From Allium sativum (Eukaryota > Streptophyta > Magnoliopsida > Asparagales > Amaryllidaceae), in assembly GCA_030737875.1 (NCBI GenBank), contig CM060912.1, positions 876,393,199 to 876,457,198 on the forward strand: a stretch of DNA of 64,000 nucleotides, in the 5' to 3' direction. The notes below the pieces were generated by a model that ran no database searches, had not been told where the DNA came from, and worked only from the letters and a program-made list of their open reading frames with translations. Shown in pieces: positions 22,005-34,489 of the stretch. Position 1 is the stretch's first letter; each line of letters opens with the position of its first letter. A program made the translations under genes and the position numbers.

Positions 22005-24467
22005 CAATGAAATGTTCTTTTGCTTGTGTTCTGATTTGTCTTGTCCTCAGTACAATCCATGATTTCCCGTAAGGGGGATTTCGAGTCGTAACAGAGACTC
22101 TCTAGCCCGAGTCTTTGGAACTGCCGCAACTGCACCTTAGGAGCCATAGGGCCAGTCCACACATAGTGGATTAAAAATCCCTGAACAATACATCTCCCCG
22201 TCCTATGGGGCGTAAAACCATCGGCACCGTAGTGACCGACATATCTGAGGCGCCTTGCATTCCAACAACCACATAGGTAAAAATAATATCAATGTTAGGG
22301 CTTGCAAAACGCTGACACCACCTCTATCTAGAAGGAAACGCATGTCCTCCCTGGATCCTCTCCCGTTTCTCGTTCACACCGGGATGTGAGGCTCACGAAT
22401 TAACGCTATACACAAAGTGATGTTATTTTAAAGCTATGCTTTGATCATCAACCACAAGACTCTTCTTTTCAACAGAAGCCTTGATCATTTGCCACTCAGG
22501 CATGCCACATAGGCAATTCACGCCATGCGACTGATGTCTGTCGATATACAACCTCTGATCCCATACGTCTCAGAGAAGCGTGAAGTAAGAGAACAAATTC
22601 TCCTTCACCAGGCAGATGTATATTTAATAGAGACCAATCGGCACAGAATAAAATCCAATGTATGACATACCGTCTATTTACAAGTCCGTTCTGGGTTTGA
22701 ACGAAACCGGAGGCACCTTATTCCTTGTCCCGTATATCCAATATAGGAGAGAGGCCCTCGAATATCTGTCGATCTCTAAGTACGTCTGGACGATCACCAC
22801 TTATTACCTCGTCTTGGGTGTACAGCCCAATCAAGACATCTGTAATCATCCAAACGATGTGAATACCTCCGGTCTTCAATCACCGTCTTCATCTTCGACA
22901 TATCGTCGTATCAATTACTCCGAATGGGATAAACCCGGTCTTTCCAAACAACTCACGTATTTTATAACAAGTGTTACACAAACATAACATACGCCTCATT
23001 CCAATCCAGAATATTCTTTTATTCAAATATTCTTTTCACAATTTCAAACCATATTAAGGTTTTCCAAACTAGTCGGGATTAGTGAACCTTACTGAAGTAA
23101 TCATTTATTATATTTCCCAATCCCAACCTATTCATCCCATGGAGCGAAACTGGTAATACACCATATCTAACACCACAGTGTTATCGGTAAATATTAATTA
23201 CCATTTCACGTTCAAATATAATTCAAGATTTAACTATCGCTTGGAGTAAAACTGGTGATACTCCATTTTCGATCATTTTCTTGAATTGATAATTTTAATT
23301 TTCACATTCACTTTTCAATCTAATTAAAGATTCATTAAAACTCTAATTTAGTTTTAATCTCCAAAAATCATTACTTAATGATTATTCAAAGCTGAGATCA
23401 AATTAATCTTATCTTTAACTAGGTTAAAGAACCAATGTCATTTAAAACATCATTCATGATAAACCCAAAATCACATTCCATCGGTCTCTAACTGTAAATT
23501 AGTAAGAGAACGATTCCCCAAGTATTAACCCCAAAGGCCGAAACCAACAGCAGATCAATATCCAAAAAACCAATTCAACTTAGCTAATCTCCAGTTAGTT
23601 ACTAATTTTCTTAACTCCATTGGGTTTAAGAACAGCATTTTTAAAGATACCATTCACGACAAACCCAAAATTCAATTCAATTCAACTCCAATTAAATATC
23701 AATTAATTGGTAAACTTCATTAAATCTTAATAAAAAGATTTAATCTTTTCTCAAGTAGGTTTAAAAACGGTGTTAGTGAAGACACCGTCCACGACAAACC
23801 CAAAATCCCATTTGATATTAAATACAAGGCTCTGAATAGAAAATATATATCGGCTTATATTCTATATCAAATTCTGAACTCAACAAACGTCATATTGGAA
23901 TAACGATATATATATCTTTCAAATTCCTTCACAATGTCCGTATAATCATGGAACCCAATATCGAAATATTTCGAAGATAATTTTGATTCAAATCCATTCC
24001 AATTAATATATTGGAAATTCTGGTTATTTTTAAAACCATTTCGAATCCAATTTATTTATTTAAAAATATTTGGATTATAATTCTAGTTAATAACTAGTTC
24101 ATTTCGATAAAAATATATTTTATCTTTTCAAATATGGAATTTTTCATCCTAATTCTTCCCAAATCATTTATTATGATTTTACACAAATTATTGCTATTTT
24201 TAATAATTTTATCAAGGCCCGTACAGTCGATTTCCATAAACAGCCATCGAACAACACTTATAGCGACCTTTTCTAAATTTGATTTGGATATAATCCCAAA
24301 TCCAACCATTAGATTTCTAATTTCTTGTATTTGTTAGAAAGCTCTTTTCAATACAAACCCAATGGTTCCAGTTTTAGGAGAATTCGACGGCTGATCTCCC
24401 GTAATATCCATTCGAAGTCAATGGTTGAAATTTGCGAACTACCGCGGCGCGGCGCGTTCTATTCAGG

Positions 24468-24500
24468 CCATTATATATATATATATATATAATATTATAT
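24468..24500. repeat. (TA)n microsatellite
   Basis: An uninterrupted TA run inside Q's left LTR. A similar run is at about 30999-31018 in Q's right LTR but at a different site. Confidence 0.8.
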
Positions 24501-25232
24501 ATATTTCATAGATTTCCATTTAAAACATATTTTATAAATTGCTTTAAATTCGTTTTCAAAATGATTTCAACTTCATATTCAATTTCATATCAAAATTGAA
24601 TATTCTGTACTATTAGTATATAAATGATAATATTTTCAAAACATTAGATTTTGAAATCACTTCCTTTTCGATATTCATTATAAAAATGAATAAAATTGAT
24701 ATAAATATCGCTCACATCAAAAATGGTGCATATCTAATCTACACGACTTTATATATTTAAATATATTTGTGTCCATCCCAAATCGGACACCAAATTCAGA
24801 TTTTGATTCTTTTCTGAATATTATTTTAAAATATTCGTTATTTTAAAATATCCATTCGTTCTGAATTGGAATCAGACACAGTCAATTACCATATAATGTT
24901 ATTTATATGGATTTCATACAACACATGTGTATCACAACAATGATAAATAATCAACCATCATCCAGAGTGCACCACAAAACTATATAAGCGATAAATATAA
25001 ATAATTAACGCATATAACAGTCCGTCAACCAATCGATTGATATACAACTAAACAGTTGGGATTAGTGTACGTCAAATATCATCCCAATACCTGTGTGGGG
25101 TTTCAATCAACAAAACACATATTTTATTTGTGCAGTTGGGCGATGTATAAAATTTATCGTCCCAATCCATATCAGTAAAGTGAGTGTACACAACCAAATC
25201 ATCCGATTTGTAAATGAATATTTATTTTATTT

Positions 25233-25350
25233 CAACACATGAACATTTTATTTTATTCAACACACGAATATTTATTTTATTCAACACCTGAATATTTATT
25301 TTATTCAACACATAAATATTTTATTTTATTCAACACACGAATATTTTATT
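25233..25350. repeat. 24-25-bp minisatellite (Q left LTR)
   Basis: CAACAC recurs about every 24-25 bp in five units of the type CAACACATGAATATTTATTT. The motif is also the core of W's 125-bp tandem repeat. Confidence 0.8.
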
Positions 25351-25413
25351 TTCCATTCCACATCACAAACCAAATTCACACAAACAAATCTATCCAAACA
25401 CACAATCAAACAA

Positions 25414-25436
25414 GTCATCGATGGTCTGTGGACGAC
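25414..25436 (-). other. Leader hairpin, decayed (Q left LTR)
   Basis: The loop ACAGACCAT and the GTCGTCC arm are kept, but the other arm reads CGATGAC and pairs only partly. The second hairpin is at 25482-25496. Confidence 0.45.
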
Positions 25437-26089
25437 GGGGAGCAGTTCATATATGCAGTTATAAAAAGGAAATAATTTTTAGTGAGGAGTTCTCACCTTT
25501 GGGACCACTCCGCCATTCCTTGATTTTCGATCTAGATTGCATCCCTACGTTAAAAATCATATTTTTAACCCATTAATAATTATTTCCATGTATGACCATT
25601 TTACGAATAACATACTTACGATTAAAAAAAATTACCAAACAAAAAAAATCGTATTTTTCATATCAAAGAAAATGGATTTTTCATATTAAAGAAAATCAGA
25701 ATCTTCTATCTTAGAAAATCTCCTTTTTATTTCAAAGAAAATTATATTTTCAATATCAAAGAAAACTTATTTTTTCAAAATCAAAAATCGTACTTTTATC
25801 CACGTTATGTATATTTTAAAATCAATTATATCTATAAATTTAAAATCAATTCTATTTATATTTTTAAAATCAATTTTATTTTATTTTTATTAAAATCTTT
25901 ATTTTTAAAATCAATTTTATTTTATATTTATTAAAATCAAGGCTACTCTATTTTTAAAATCAATTCTATTTTTTTCCAAACTAATGCTAATTCATATTTT
26001 TATTTTTTAAACTAATGCGATTTTATTTAGACAAAAAGAAAGCACCTTTCTTCCTCTATTATCGTTCTTCATCGTTTTGCCTATAGCCG

Positions 26090-26290
26090 AATACTGGAAC
26101 CACCATTCGAAAGTAGGGTTTCAATTTGTTGCCGCCGCACTTGACCGGGAGGGGATCGGAGGACCCTACATGAACCACCTCCGCGAGCTCCACCACTGGC
26201 CGGAGTTGGGGCCCACTCGCACCCCTGTCGAGGGTCGTAGACGGCTTCAAACGACGATACATTGAGGGGAGATTTCTCCTATCCCACGAA
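26090..26290 (-). other. GC-rich island in Q left LTR
   Basis: A G+C-rich stretch downstream, in element sense, of TAAATATAGG at 26484-26493. Overlapping open frames appear on both strands. Confidence 0.5.
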
Positions 26291-26557
26291 AAAACAACTC
26301 ACCATACCGGTATAGATTCGTAGATCGTGATGAGTACTACTAAATTCTCAAAAGGAGTATGTGATTTCGTTGAGCGGAATTGGAGAAATAGAAGGGGGAA
26401 GATTTGAATAGCTTCCATCGTTCGATACTGGAGAGAGGCGGGTTTGGAAAGAAATGAAATGGTCAACGCTTAATTATGATTGGCCTATATTTATTTATTT
26501 TATTTTTAATTTCTTAAATTCGGAAAATACCCACTAATCCATACGAACTCCAATTCA

Positions 26558-26620
26558 AACCCAATGACTATCGCCCCTAGCTAAATACCTCTATACTGGA
26601 CACAAAGGGATATGTTTCAT
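26558..26620 (-). promoter_or_regulatory. Conserved U3 block in Q left LTR
   Basis: A decayed copy, ACCCAATGACTATCGCCCCT to AAAGGGATATGTTTC. Confidence 0.55.
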
Positions 26621-27615
26621 AACCCAATTCGGTTGTTACGATTAGTTATTCTTCAAATTAAAATATAAAACATTCAATTTTTGATTTGAACGTACATTTT
26701 AATTTGCCGGGACCACATACTGATCCCAAAACTGCCGAAAATTAAATCTAGCTTTGTTTGGACGATACGGTCCTAACAAAACTAATTTCGTCAAATTTGG
26801 AGATCGTTTGGAAAAATGGCCATTTTCTGGTCGATCCAATTTGACTAAAATTGAAAAAATACGTTTAAATTCACCACGCTCACATATTGATTCCAAAAAT
26901 TACGAAAATTGGAATCTAGCAATAATTTGACATTCCGGATCCAACAAAAGTGGTCTCGTCGAAAACGGAGGTCGTTTGCAAAATCGCAATTTTTAAGGGC
27001 TATATTCTATAGCGACTATTCTAAATTTTCAACTGGGCATAAATTTTTATTCCCACTATGAAATTTGGATTTTCCAGATTCGTTGAAAAGGTATTTTCAA
27101 ACAGATTCAAATATTTCTGGTTTCACTAAAATTCGGTTTATTTTGAATCCTGTACATTCATTTGAAATCGAATTTTCAAACTACTACGCCATTTCCAATT
27201 CCTTTTATAATTAAAATAAATATTTATATTCTAACTACGATTTAGATAAATATATGCGTTCTAATTCTATTCAAAATAAATTTCTTGTCGTTATTATTTA
27301 AAATAAATCATTTTAAATATTCAAAATCCATTAAAATTGCCAAAATAAAAATTTTATATTGGATCTGATTTTCCGGGTTGTTACAATCTCCCCCACTTAA
27401 AATCTTTTCATCCTCAAAAAGGAACGAAGCTGGAAGTTGTTTAACTAATCAACTCAACTTTCATTTTGGCGTTCATTCTTTAACTTTTCAATTTATAAGA
27501 ATTTCTAATTTTTCAAAAATTTGGCTAACACCCTAAATTTTCGAAAAATTTCGCCATAACCTCCTTTCTACGGGGAGCACCGGGAAAATCCCCAAACCAC
27601 CACACAGGCTCTCTC

Positions 27616-27750
27616 ATCTCAAAAAGAAAAATAAAAAGCCAAGCGGCTCATAAAATCATCATCACCTAAGAAATTAGTAAACATGTACCTATTTGTCGGG
27701 CATACAATTTTATTCCTCTTCTCTAGCCTCCTTGCTATGACCTGTTCACA
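27616..27750 (-). other. Possible 44-codon micro-ORF over the conserved block (Q)
   Basis: The frame starts at an ATG just upstream of GAACAGG, covers the 70-base block and ends at TGA after SRLAFYFSF. R has the same frame within a longer 72-codon one (57615-57833). I recognise no family. Frame breaks in P and Y argue against a required protein. Confidence 0.3.
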
Positions 27751-27978
27751 CATATATATGTACATGCATGCAATTTTCCAAACAATTTGCAATTTAGTTC
27801 AAATTTAACTAGCTTTACCTTACATTATCATATGGGTTTGAATAATTAAATTTGTGAACTAATTATCAAACAACACAGCCAACAATCAATTAGTTGATTA
27901 CTTTTTCAAACACGTAACTTTAATATATAGTCAAAAATCATATTTTTGATGACAAATCACAACAATAAACCCTATCTA

Positions 27979-27999
27979 GTTTTGGTTCTCACACCAGTC
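27979..27999 (-). repeat. Internal arm of inverted motif (Q)
   Basis: Contains GGTTCTCACACCAGTC. The partner in the right LTR is at 28783-28802. Confidence 0.6.
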
Positions 28000-28279
28000 A
28001 ACTGGAAATATATAGAGATCCCACTTTCGAAACTCGAACATAAATTCTGATGATGTCATGACAATAATCAGAATCATCTCTGGGCGACTAGAGCGTAATT
28101 CTATGTATATCCAGTATCTGAGGCTTCGAATATACACCCCGTCAGGCATATACTCAAAATCTCCCTATACTAGATTGTCCAAATCAATTTAAAATAAAAT
28201 ATTCAAATACGTATTATGAGGTTTAAATTTTCAAAACAAAACTTGTTTTCATTTTTATTTTAAAAATAACACACTTCAC

Positions 28280-28318
28280 ACTCATTCTAGGATACTACTG
28301 ATCCTATCTCTAATGAGT
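28280..28318 (-). other. Hairpin 1 beside the Q primer site
   Basis: ACTCATT pairs with AATGAGT, with an inner AGGAT/ATCCT stem. Hairpin 2 is missing because its left arm is deleted. Confidence 0.55.
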
Positions 28319-28381
28319 AATCCAATCTCTAATGAATTCTTTCATATGGTTCCAATGTGTCTTGTTCTCGAGCTCTGTAAA

Positions 28382-28398
28382 CCAAAGCTCTGATACCA
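28382..28398 (-). other. Primer binding site of Q (initiator Met tRNA)
   Basis: The minus strand reads TGGTATCAGAGCTTTGG. Confidence 0.88.
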
Positions 28399-29659
28399 AA
28401 TGAAGGGAACCGAACTTCCCCGGTCTCCGAAGAGAAGAGAAAGAATGGATTGTAATTAGAACACGACAAATTAGAACACAAACAGAAGAACATTTCCTTG
28501 CTTATTACAATAATTCCATTAGAATACAAGAATATACTGAGTATGAACAAATAATATACATTTGATAAATATAAGAGATTTACAAATTACAATGCAGCGG
28601 AAAATAATACAAAACACAACTGAAAGAAATACACGGATACAGAGCTTTCCGAATATCCCATCAGCTATAAACCGGGATCCTGTGAATATAAATCTACAAA
28701 ACCAAAACTACTAGCTGCCCTTGTGGAAAATAGGGGCACCCGGGATTTAGGTTGAAACAATAAACTCTAGGTCAGTCATGTTACTGGTGTGAGAACTAAA
28801 ACAATTATTAATTTTTATTTTAAAGTTAGGTAAATCAAGGGACCACGCCGTATAACACGGAATGGGTTTCCTCCCAAGAATACCAGTGCATAAAACAAAC
28901 AGCGCAATGCCAAATAAAGAACAATGAAGCTAGTATAAGACCCAGGTCCCATCACACAATGCAACGGAAGCCGGAGGATAGGGTTTTTCCTTATAATAGC
29001 CAAAGAATGCTTGATACACGAAATTTAATCTTTAATTATTACTATAAGTGAAGAAAACAACTTCAAATATAAATGTATTAATCCTAGACAGCATGGGTAT
29101 CATCAATCATGTCGCCTTACTAGTTTTACAATTAAAATCGCATATTTCATATTGGAAGTTGGATTTCCATCATGAACCAAGACAAGGGATCGTCCTTCCT
29201 GCTTCGAGACTCTCTAGCTCAAGTCTCAGGAACAGCCGCAACATCACCTTAGGAGACACAGGGCCGGTCCACACATAGTGGATTAAAAATCCCTGGACAA
29301 TACGTATCCCCGTCCTATGGGGCATAAAACCATCGGCACCGTAGTGACCGATATATCTGAGGCGCCTCGCATTCCAACAACCACATAGGTAAAAATAATA
29401 TCAATGTCAGGGCTTGTAAAACGCTGACACCACCTCTAGCTAGATGGAAACACATGTCCTCCCTAGATCCTCTCCCGTTTTTGGTTCACACCGAGGTGTG
29501 AGGCTCGCGAATTAACGTTATACACAAAGTGGCGCTATATTAAAGCTATGCTTTAATCATCAACCACAAGACTCTGCTTTTCAACAGAAGCCTTGATCAT
29601 TTTCCACTCAGGCATGCCATACAGGCAATTCACGCCATGCGACTGTTGTCTATCGATAC

Positions 29660-29700
29660 TTCACCCTTCTCTGATCCCGTACGTCTCAGAGAAGGGTGAA
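29660..29700. repeat. Perfect 15-bp stem hairpin in Q right LTR
   Basis: The arm TTCACCCTTCTCTGA at 29660-29674 is the exact reverse complement of 29686-29700, with an 11-base loop. Other LTRs have only a short imperfect version at this site. Confidence 0.85.
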
Positions 29701-32175
29701 ATAAGAGAATAAATTCTCCTTCACTGGGCAGATGTATATTTAGTACAGATCAATCAGCACAGAATAAAATCCAATGTCTGACACATAGTCCATTTACAGG
29801 TCCATTCTGGGTTTGAAAGAAATGGGACGCTCCTTATTCCTCGTCCCATATGTCCAATACAGGAGAGAGGCCCTCAAATATCCGTCGATCTCCAAGTACG
29901 TCTGGACGATCACCACTTATTACCTCGTCTTAGGTGCACATCCCAATCAAGACATCAGAAATCATCCAAACGATGTGAAGACCTCTGGTCTTCAACCACC
30001 GTCTTCATCTTTGACATATCGTCGTATCAATTACTTAGAGTGGGACAAACCCGGTCTTTCCAAATAACTTGCGTATTTTATAACAAGTGTTACACAAACA
30101 CAACATACGCCTCATTCCAATCTAGAATATTCTTTTCACAATTTCAAACTATATTAAGGTTTTCCAAACTAGTCGGGATTAGCGAACCTTACTGAAGTAA
30201 TCATTTATTATATTTCCCAATCCCAACCTATTCATCCCATGGAGCAAAACTGGTAATACTCCATATCTAACACCACAGTGTTATCAGTAAATATTAATTA
30301 CCATTTCACGTTCAAATATAATTAAAGATTTGACAATTGCATGGAGTAAAACTAGTGGTACTCCATTTTCGATCATTTTCTTGAATTGATAATTTTAATT
30401 TTCACATTCACTTTTCAATCTAATTAAAGATTCATTAAAACTCTAATTCAATTTTAATATCCAAAATTCATTACTTAATGATTATTCAAAGCTGTGAAAT
30501 TAATTTTATCTTTAACTTCGTTAAAGAACCAATTTCATTTAAAACATTGTTCACGATAAACCCAAAATCACATTCCATCAGTCTCTAACCATAAATTAGC
30601 AGAGAATGATTCCCTAAGTATTAACCCCGAAGGCCGAAACCAACATCAGATCAATACCCAGGAAACCATTCAACTTAGCTAATCTCCAGTTGGTTTCTAA
30701 TTTTCTTAACTCCACTGGGTTTAAGAACATCATTTTTAAATATACCATTCACGACAAACCCAAAATTCAATTCAGTTCAACTCCAATTAAATATCAATTA
30801 ATTGGTAAACTTCATTAAATCTTAATAAAAAGATTTAATCTTTTCTCAACTGGGTTTAAGAACAGTGTTAGTGAAGACACCATCCACGTCAAATCCAAAA
30901 TCCCATTTGATATTAAATACAAGGCTCTGAATAGAAAATATATCGGCCTATATTCAATATCAAATTCTAAACTCAACAAACATCATATTGGAATAACGAT
31001 ATATATATATATATATATCTTCCAAATTCCTCCCCAGTGTATGTATAATCATGGAACCCAATATCGAAATGTTTTGAAGATAAATTCGATTCAAATCCAT
31101 TCCAATTCATATATTGGAAATTCTGGTTATTTTTAAAACCATTTCGAATCCAATTTATTTATTTAAAAATAATTGGATTATAATTCTAGTTAATAAACAA
31201 GTTCATTTCGAAAAAAAATATTTTTATCTTTTCAAATATGGAATTTTTCATCCTAATTCTTTCCTAATCATTTATTATGATTTTGCACAAATTATTGTTA
31301 TTTTTAATAATTTTATCAAGGCCAGTACAGTCGATTTCCATAAACGGCCATCGAACTACACTTACAGCGACCTTTTCTAAATTTGATTTGGACATAATCC
31401 CCAATCCAACCGTTAGATTTCTAATTTCTTGTATTCATTAGAAAGCTCTTTTCGATACAAACCCAATGGTTCCGGTTTTAGGAGAATCCGACGGCCGGTC
31501 ATATTCAATTTCAAATCAAAATTGAATATTCCGTACAATTAGTATATAAATGATAATATTTTCAAAACATTAGATTTTGAAATCACTTCCATTTCGATAT
31601 TCATTATAAAAATGAATAAAATCGATATAAATATCGCTCGCATCAAAAATGGTGCATATCTAATCGGCACAGCGTTATATATTTAAATATATTCGTGTCC
31701 ATCCCAAATCGGACATTAAAATTAGATTTTGATACTTTTCTGAATATTATTTTAAAATATTCCTTATTTTAAAATATTCATTATTTTAAAATATCTGTTC
31801 GTTCTGAATTGGAATCAGACACAGTCAATTACCATATAATGTTATTTATATGGATTTCATAAAACACATGTGTATCACAACAATGATAAATAATCAACCA
31901 TCATCCAGAGTGCACCACACAACTGTATAAGCGATAAATATAAATAATTAACGCATATAACAGTCTGTCAACCAATCGATTGACATACAACTAAACAATT
32001 GGGATTAGTGTACGTCAAATATCACCCCAATACTCGTGTGGAGTTTTAATCAGCAAAACACATATTTTATTTTTGCAGTTGGGTGATGTGTAAAATTTAT
32101 TGTCCCAATCCATATCAGTAAAGTGAGTGTACACAAACAAATCATCCGATTTGTAAATGAATATTTATTTTATTT

Positions 32176-32300
32176 CAACACATGAATATTTTATTTTATT
32201 CAACACATGAACACTTATTTTATTCAACACATGAATATTTATTTTATTCAACACATGTATATTTTATTTTATTCAACACATGAATATTTTATTTTCCATT
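32176..32300. repeat. 24-25-bp minisatellite (Q right LTR)
   Basis: Counterpart of 25233-25350, five units starting CAACACATGAA. Confidence 0.8.
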
Positions 32301-32356
32301 CCACATCACAAACCAAATTCACACAAACAAATCAATCCAAACATACAATCAAACAA

Positions 32357-32379
32357 GTCGTCCATGGTTTGTGGACGAC
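32357..32379 (-). other. Conserved leader hairpin (Q right LTR)
   Basis: Perfect GTCGTCC/GGACGAC stem; the loop is ACAAACCAT, one change from the other copies. The second hairpin is at 32425-32439. Confidence 0.6.
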
Positions 32380-33054
32380 GAGGAGCAGTTCATATACGCA
32401 GTTATAAAAAGGAAATAATTTTTAGTGAGGAGTTCTCACCTTTGGGATCCACTCCGCCATTCCTTTATTGTCGATCTAGATTGCATCCCTATGTTAAAAA
32501 TCATTATTTTAACCCATTAATAATTATTTCCATGTATGACCATTTTATGAATAACATATTTATGATTAAAAAAAAAATTATCGAACAAAAAAAATCATAT
32601 TTTTCATATCAAAGAAAATGGATTTTTCATATTAAAGAAAAACGGAATCTTCTATCTTAGAAAATCTCCTTTTTATTTCAAAAAAAAAATATTTTCAATA
32701 TCAAAGAAAACTTATTTTTCAAAATCAAAAATCGTACTTTTATCCATGCAATGTATATTTTAAAATCAATGCTATCTATAAATTTAAAATCAATTCTATT
32801 TATATTTTTTAAATCAATTTTATTTTTATTAAAATCAAGGCTACTTTATTTTTAAAATCAATTCTGTTTATATTTTTAAAATCAATTTTATTTTATTTTT
32901 ATTAAAATCAAGGCTATTTTATTTTTATAATCAATTCTATTTTTTTAAACTAATGCTAATTCATATTTTTATTTTTTAAACTAATGCTATTTTATTTATA
33001 CAAAAAGAAAGCTCTTTTCTTCCTCTATTATCGTTCTTCATCGTTTTGTCTATA

Positions 33055-33235
33055 GCCGAATACTGGAACCACCATTCGAAAGGAGGGTTATAATTTGTTG
33101 CCGCCGCACTTGACCGGAAGGGATTCGGAGGACCCCACATGAACCACCTCCGCGAGTTCCACCACTGGCCAGAGTTGGGGCCCATTCGCACCCCTGTCGA
33201 GGGTTGTAGACGGCTTCAAACGATGATAAATTGAG
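33055..33235 (-). other. GC-rich island in Q right LTR
   Basis: Counterpart of 26090-26290. Confidence 0.5.
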
Positions 33236-33526
33236 GGGAGATTTCTCCTATTCCATGAAACAACAATTCACCATATTGGTATAGATTCGTAGATCGTGAT
33301 GAGTACTACAAAATTCTCAAAAGGAGTACGTGATTTCGTTGAGCGGAATTGGAGAAATCAAAGGGGAAAGATTTCAATAGCTTCCGTCGTTCGATACTGG
33401 AGAGAGGCGGGTTTGGGAAGAAATGAAATGGTCAACGCTTAATTATGATTGGCCTATATTTATTTATTTTATTTTTATTTTCTTTAATTCGAAAAATACC
33501 CATTAATCCATACGAACTCCAATTCA

Positions 33527-33590
33527 AACCCAACGACTGCTTCCCCTAGCTAAATACCCCTATTCTGGACACAATGGGATATGTTTCGTA
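33527..33590 (-). promoter_or_regulatory. Conserved U3 block in Q right LTR
   Basis: ACCCAACGACTGCTTCCCCT to ACAATGGGATATGTTTCG, about 70 bp upstream, in element sense, of CCTATATTTA at 33453-33462. Confidence 0.55.
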
Positions 33591-34360
33591 ACCTAGTTCG
33601 GCTGTTATGATCACTTATTCTTCAAATTAAAATATAAATCATTCAATTTTTTATTTGAACGTACATTTTAATTTGCAGGGGCCACATACTGATCCCAAAA
33701 ACTCCCAAAAAATAAATCTAGCTATGTTTGGATGATACAGTCCTAACAAAACTAATTTTGTCAAATTTGGAGACCGTTTGAAAAATGGGCATTTTCTGGT
33801 CGATCCAATTTGACTGAAATTGACAAAACACGTTTAAATTCACCACGCTCACATATTGATTCCAAAAATTATGAAAATTGGAATCCAGCAATAATTTGAT
33901 ATTCCGGATCCAACAAAAGTGGTCTCGTCGAAAATGGAGATCATTTGCAAAATCGCTATTTTAAGGGCTATATTTCATAGCGACTATTCTGAATTTTCAA
34001 CTGGGCTTAACTTTTTATTCCCGCTATGAAATTTGAATTTTCCAGATTGATTGGAAAGATATTTTCAAACAGATTCAAATATTTCTGGTTTCACTAAAAT
34101 CCGGTTTATTTTGAATCCTGTACATTCATTTAAAATTTGAAATCGAACTTTCAAACTAACGCGCCATTTCCAATTCCTTTTATAATTAAAATAAATATTT
34201 ATATTCTAACTACGATTTAGATAAATATATACGTTCTAATTCTATTAGAAATAAATTTCTTGTCATCATTATTTAAAATAAATCATTTTAAATATTCAAA
34301 ATTCATTAAAATTGCCAAAATAAAAATTTTAAATTGGTTTTGATTTTCCGGGTTGTTGCA

Positions 34361-34489
34361 ATACTACTGATCCCATTTCTAACGAGCCATTCCCATTGGA
34401 TATTGCTTATCCAGTCTCTGATGAATTCTTTCGTTTGGTTCTATTTTGTCTTGTTCCCGAGCTCTGTAAATCGAAGCTCTGATACCACG
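34361..34489 (-). mobile_element. R-family internal fragment with primer site
   Basis: About 90% identical by eye to 58323-58451, the primer-site end of R's internal region. It includes hairpin 2 (34395-34415) and a primer site (34472-34487) abutting the LTR at 34490. Q is inserted exactly at its left edge. It shows that another R-type internal region lay to the left, sharing the LTR at 34490. Confidence 0.8.
34472..34487 (-). other. Primer binding site of the left R unit
   Basis: The minus strand reads TGGTATCAGAGCTTCG next to the LTR edge. Confidence 0.82.

Larger units (their letters stand above)
15134..22093 (+). mobile_element. P 3' LTR (7.0 kb), complete
   Basis: It starts TGTAATAACCCGG and ends GAGTCGTAACA. 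At 6960 bp it is the longest complete LTR here and shows the shared layout without interruption: U3 block 15871-15932, TATA box 15989-15996, GC island 16005-16455, AT-rich stretch with many short TGATTTTT-type repeats to about 17330, leader hairpins 17399-17413 and 17470-17492, palindrome 21133-21144, and AATAAA 21999-22004. The 134-codon frame near 21000 is not kept in the other LTRs. The likely target duplication is GAGAC (22094-22098). Confidence 0.92.
22094..27385 (-). mobile_element. Element Q, 3' LTR, segment right of the P insertion
   Basis: The sequence right of P matches 29206-34360 of Q's other LTR, so P landed in this LTR at TTC/GAGAC. It ends CCGGGTTGTTACA. It contains a decayed palindrome (22246-22257), a CAACACATGAAT-type minisatellite, leader hairpins, GC island (26090-26290), TATA-like site and U3 block (26558-26620). 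There is no coding content. Confidence 0.88.
27386..28400 (-). mobile_element. Q internal region, non-coding
   Basis: About 1.0 kb between the polypurine tract (27386-27398) and the primer site (28382-28398), homologous to those of Y, P and R. It holds the conserved block at 27679-27747. Here the frame stays open for 44 codons, starting MCEQVIARRLEKRNKIVC and ending just after SRLAFYFSF. No retroelement enzyme domain is present. Hairpin 2 near the primer site has lost one arm. Confidence 0.86.
28401..34360 (-). mobile_element. Q 5' LTR (5.96 kb), complete
   Basis: It runs from TGAAGGGAACCGAACTTCC, a degraded TGTAACGACCCGAAC, to CCGGGTTGTTGCA. It contains an LTR inverted-motif arm (28783-28802), palindrome variant (29358-29369), a strong 15-bp hairpin (29660-29700), minisatellite, leader hairpins, GC island, TATA-like site (33453-33462) and U3 block (33527-33590). 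It differs from the left LTR by many substitutions and indels, so Q is clearly older than W. The putative target duplication ATACT follows at 34361-34365. Confidence 0.9.

Noticed and set aside
24468..24500. TA run as an insertion boundary
   Set aside because: Plain microsatellite variation inside Q's LTR; sequence on both sides continues the same LTR.
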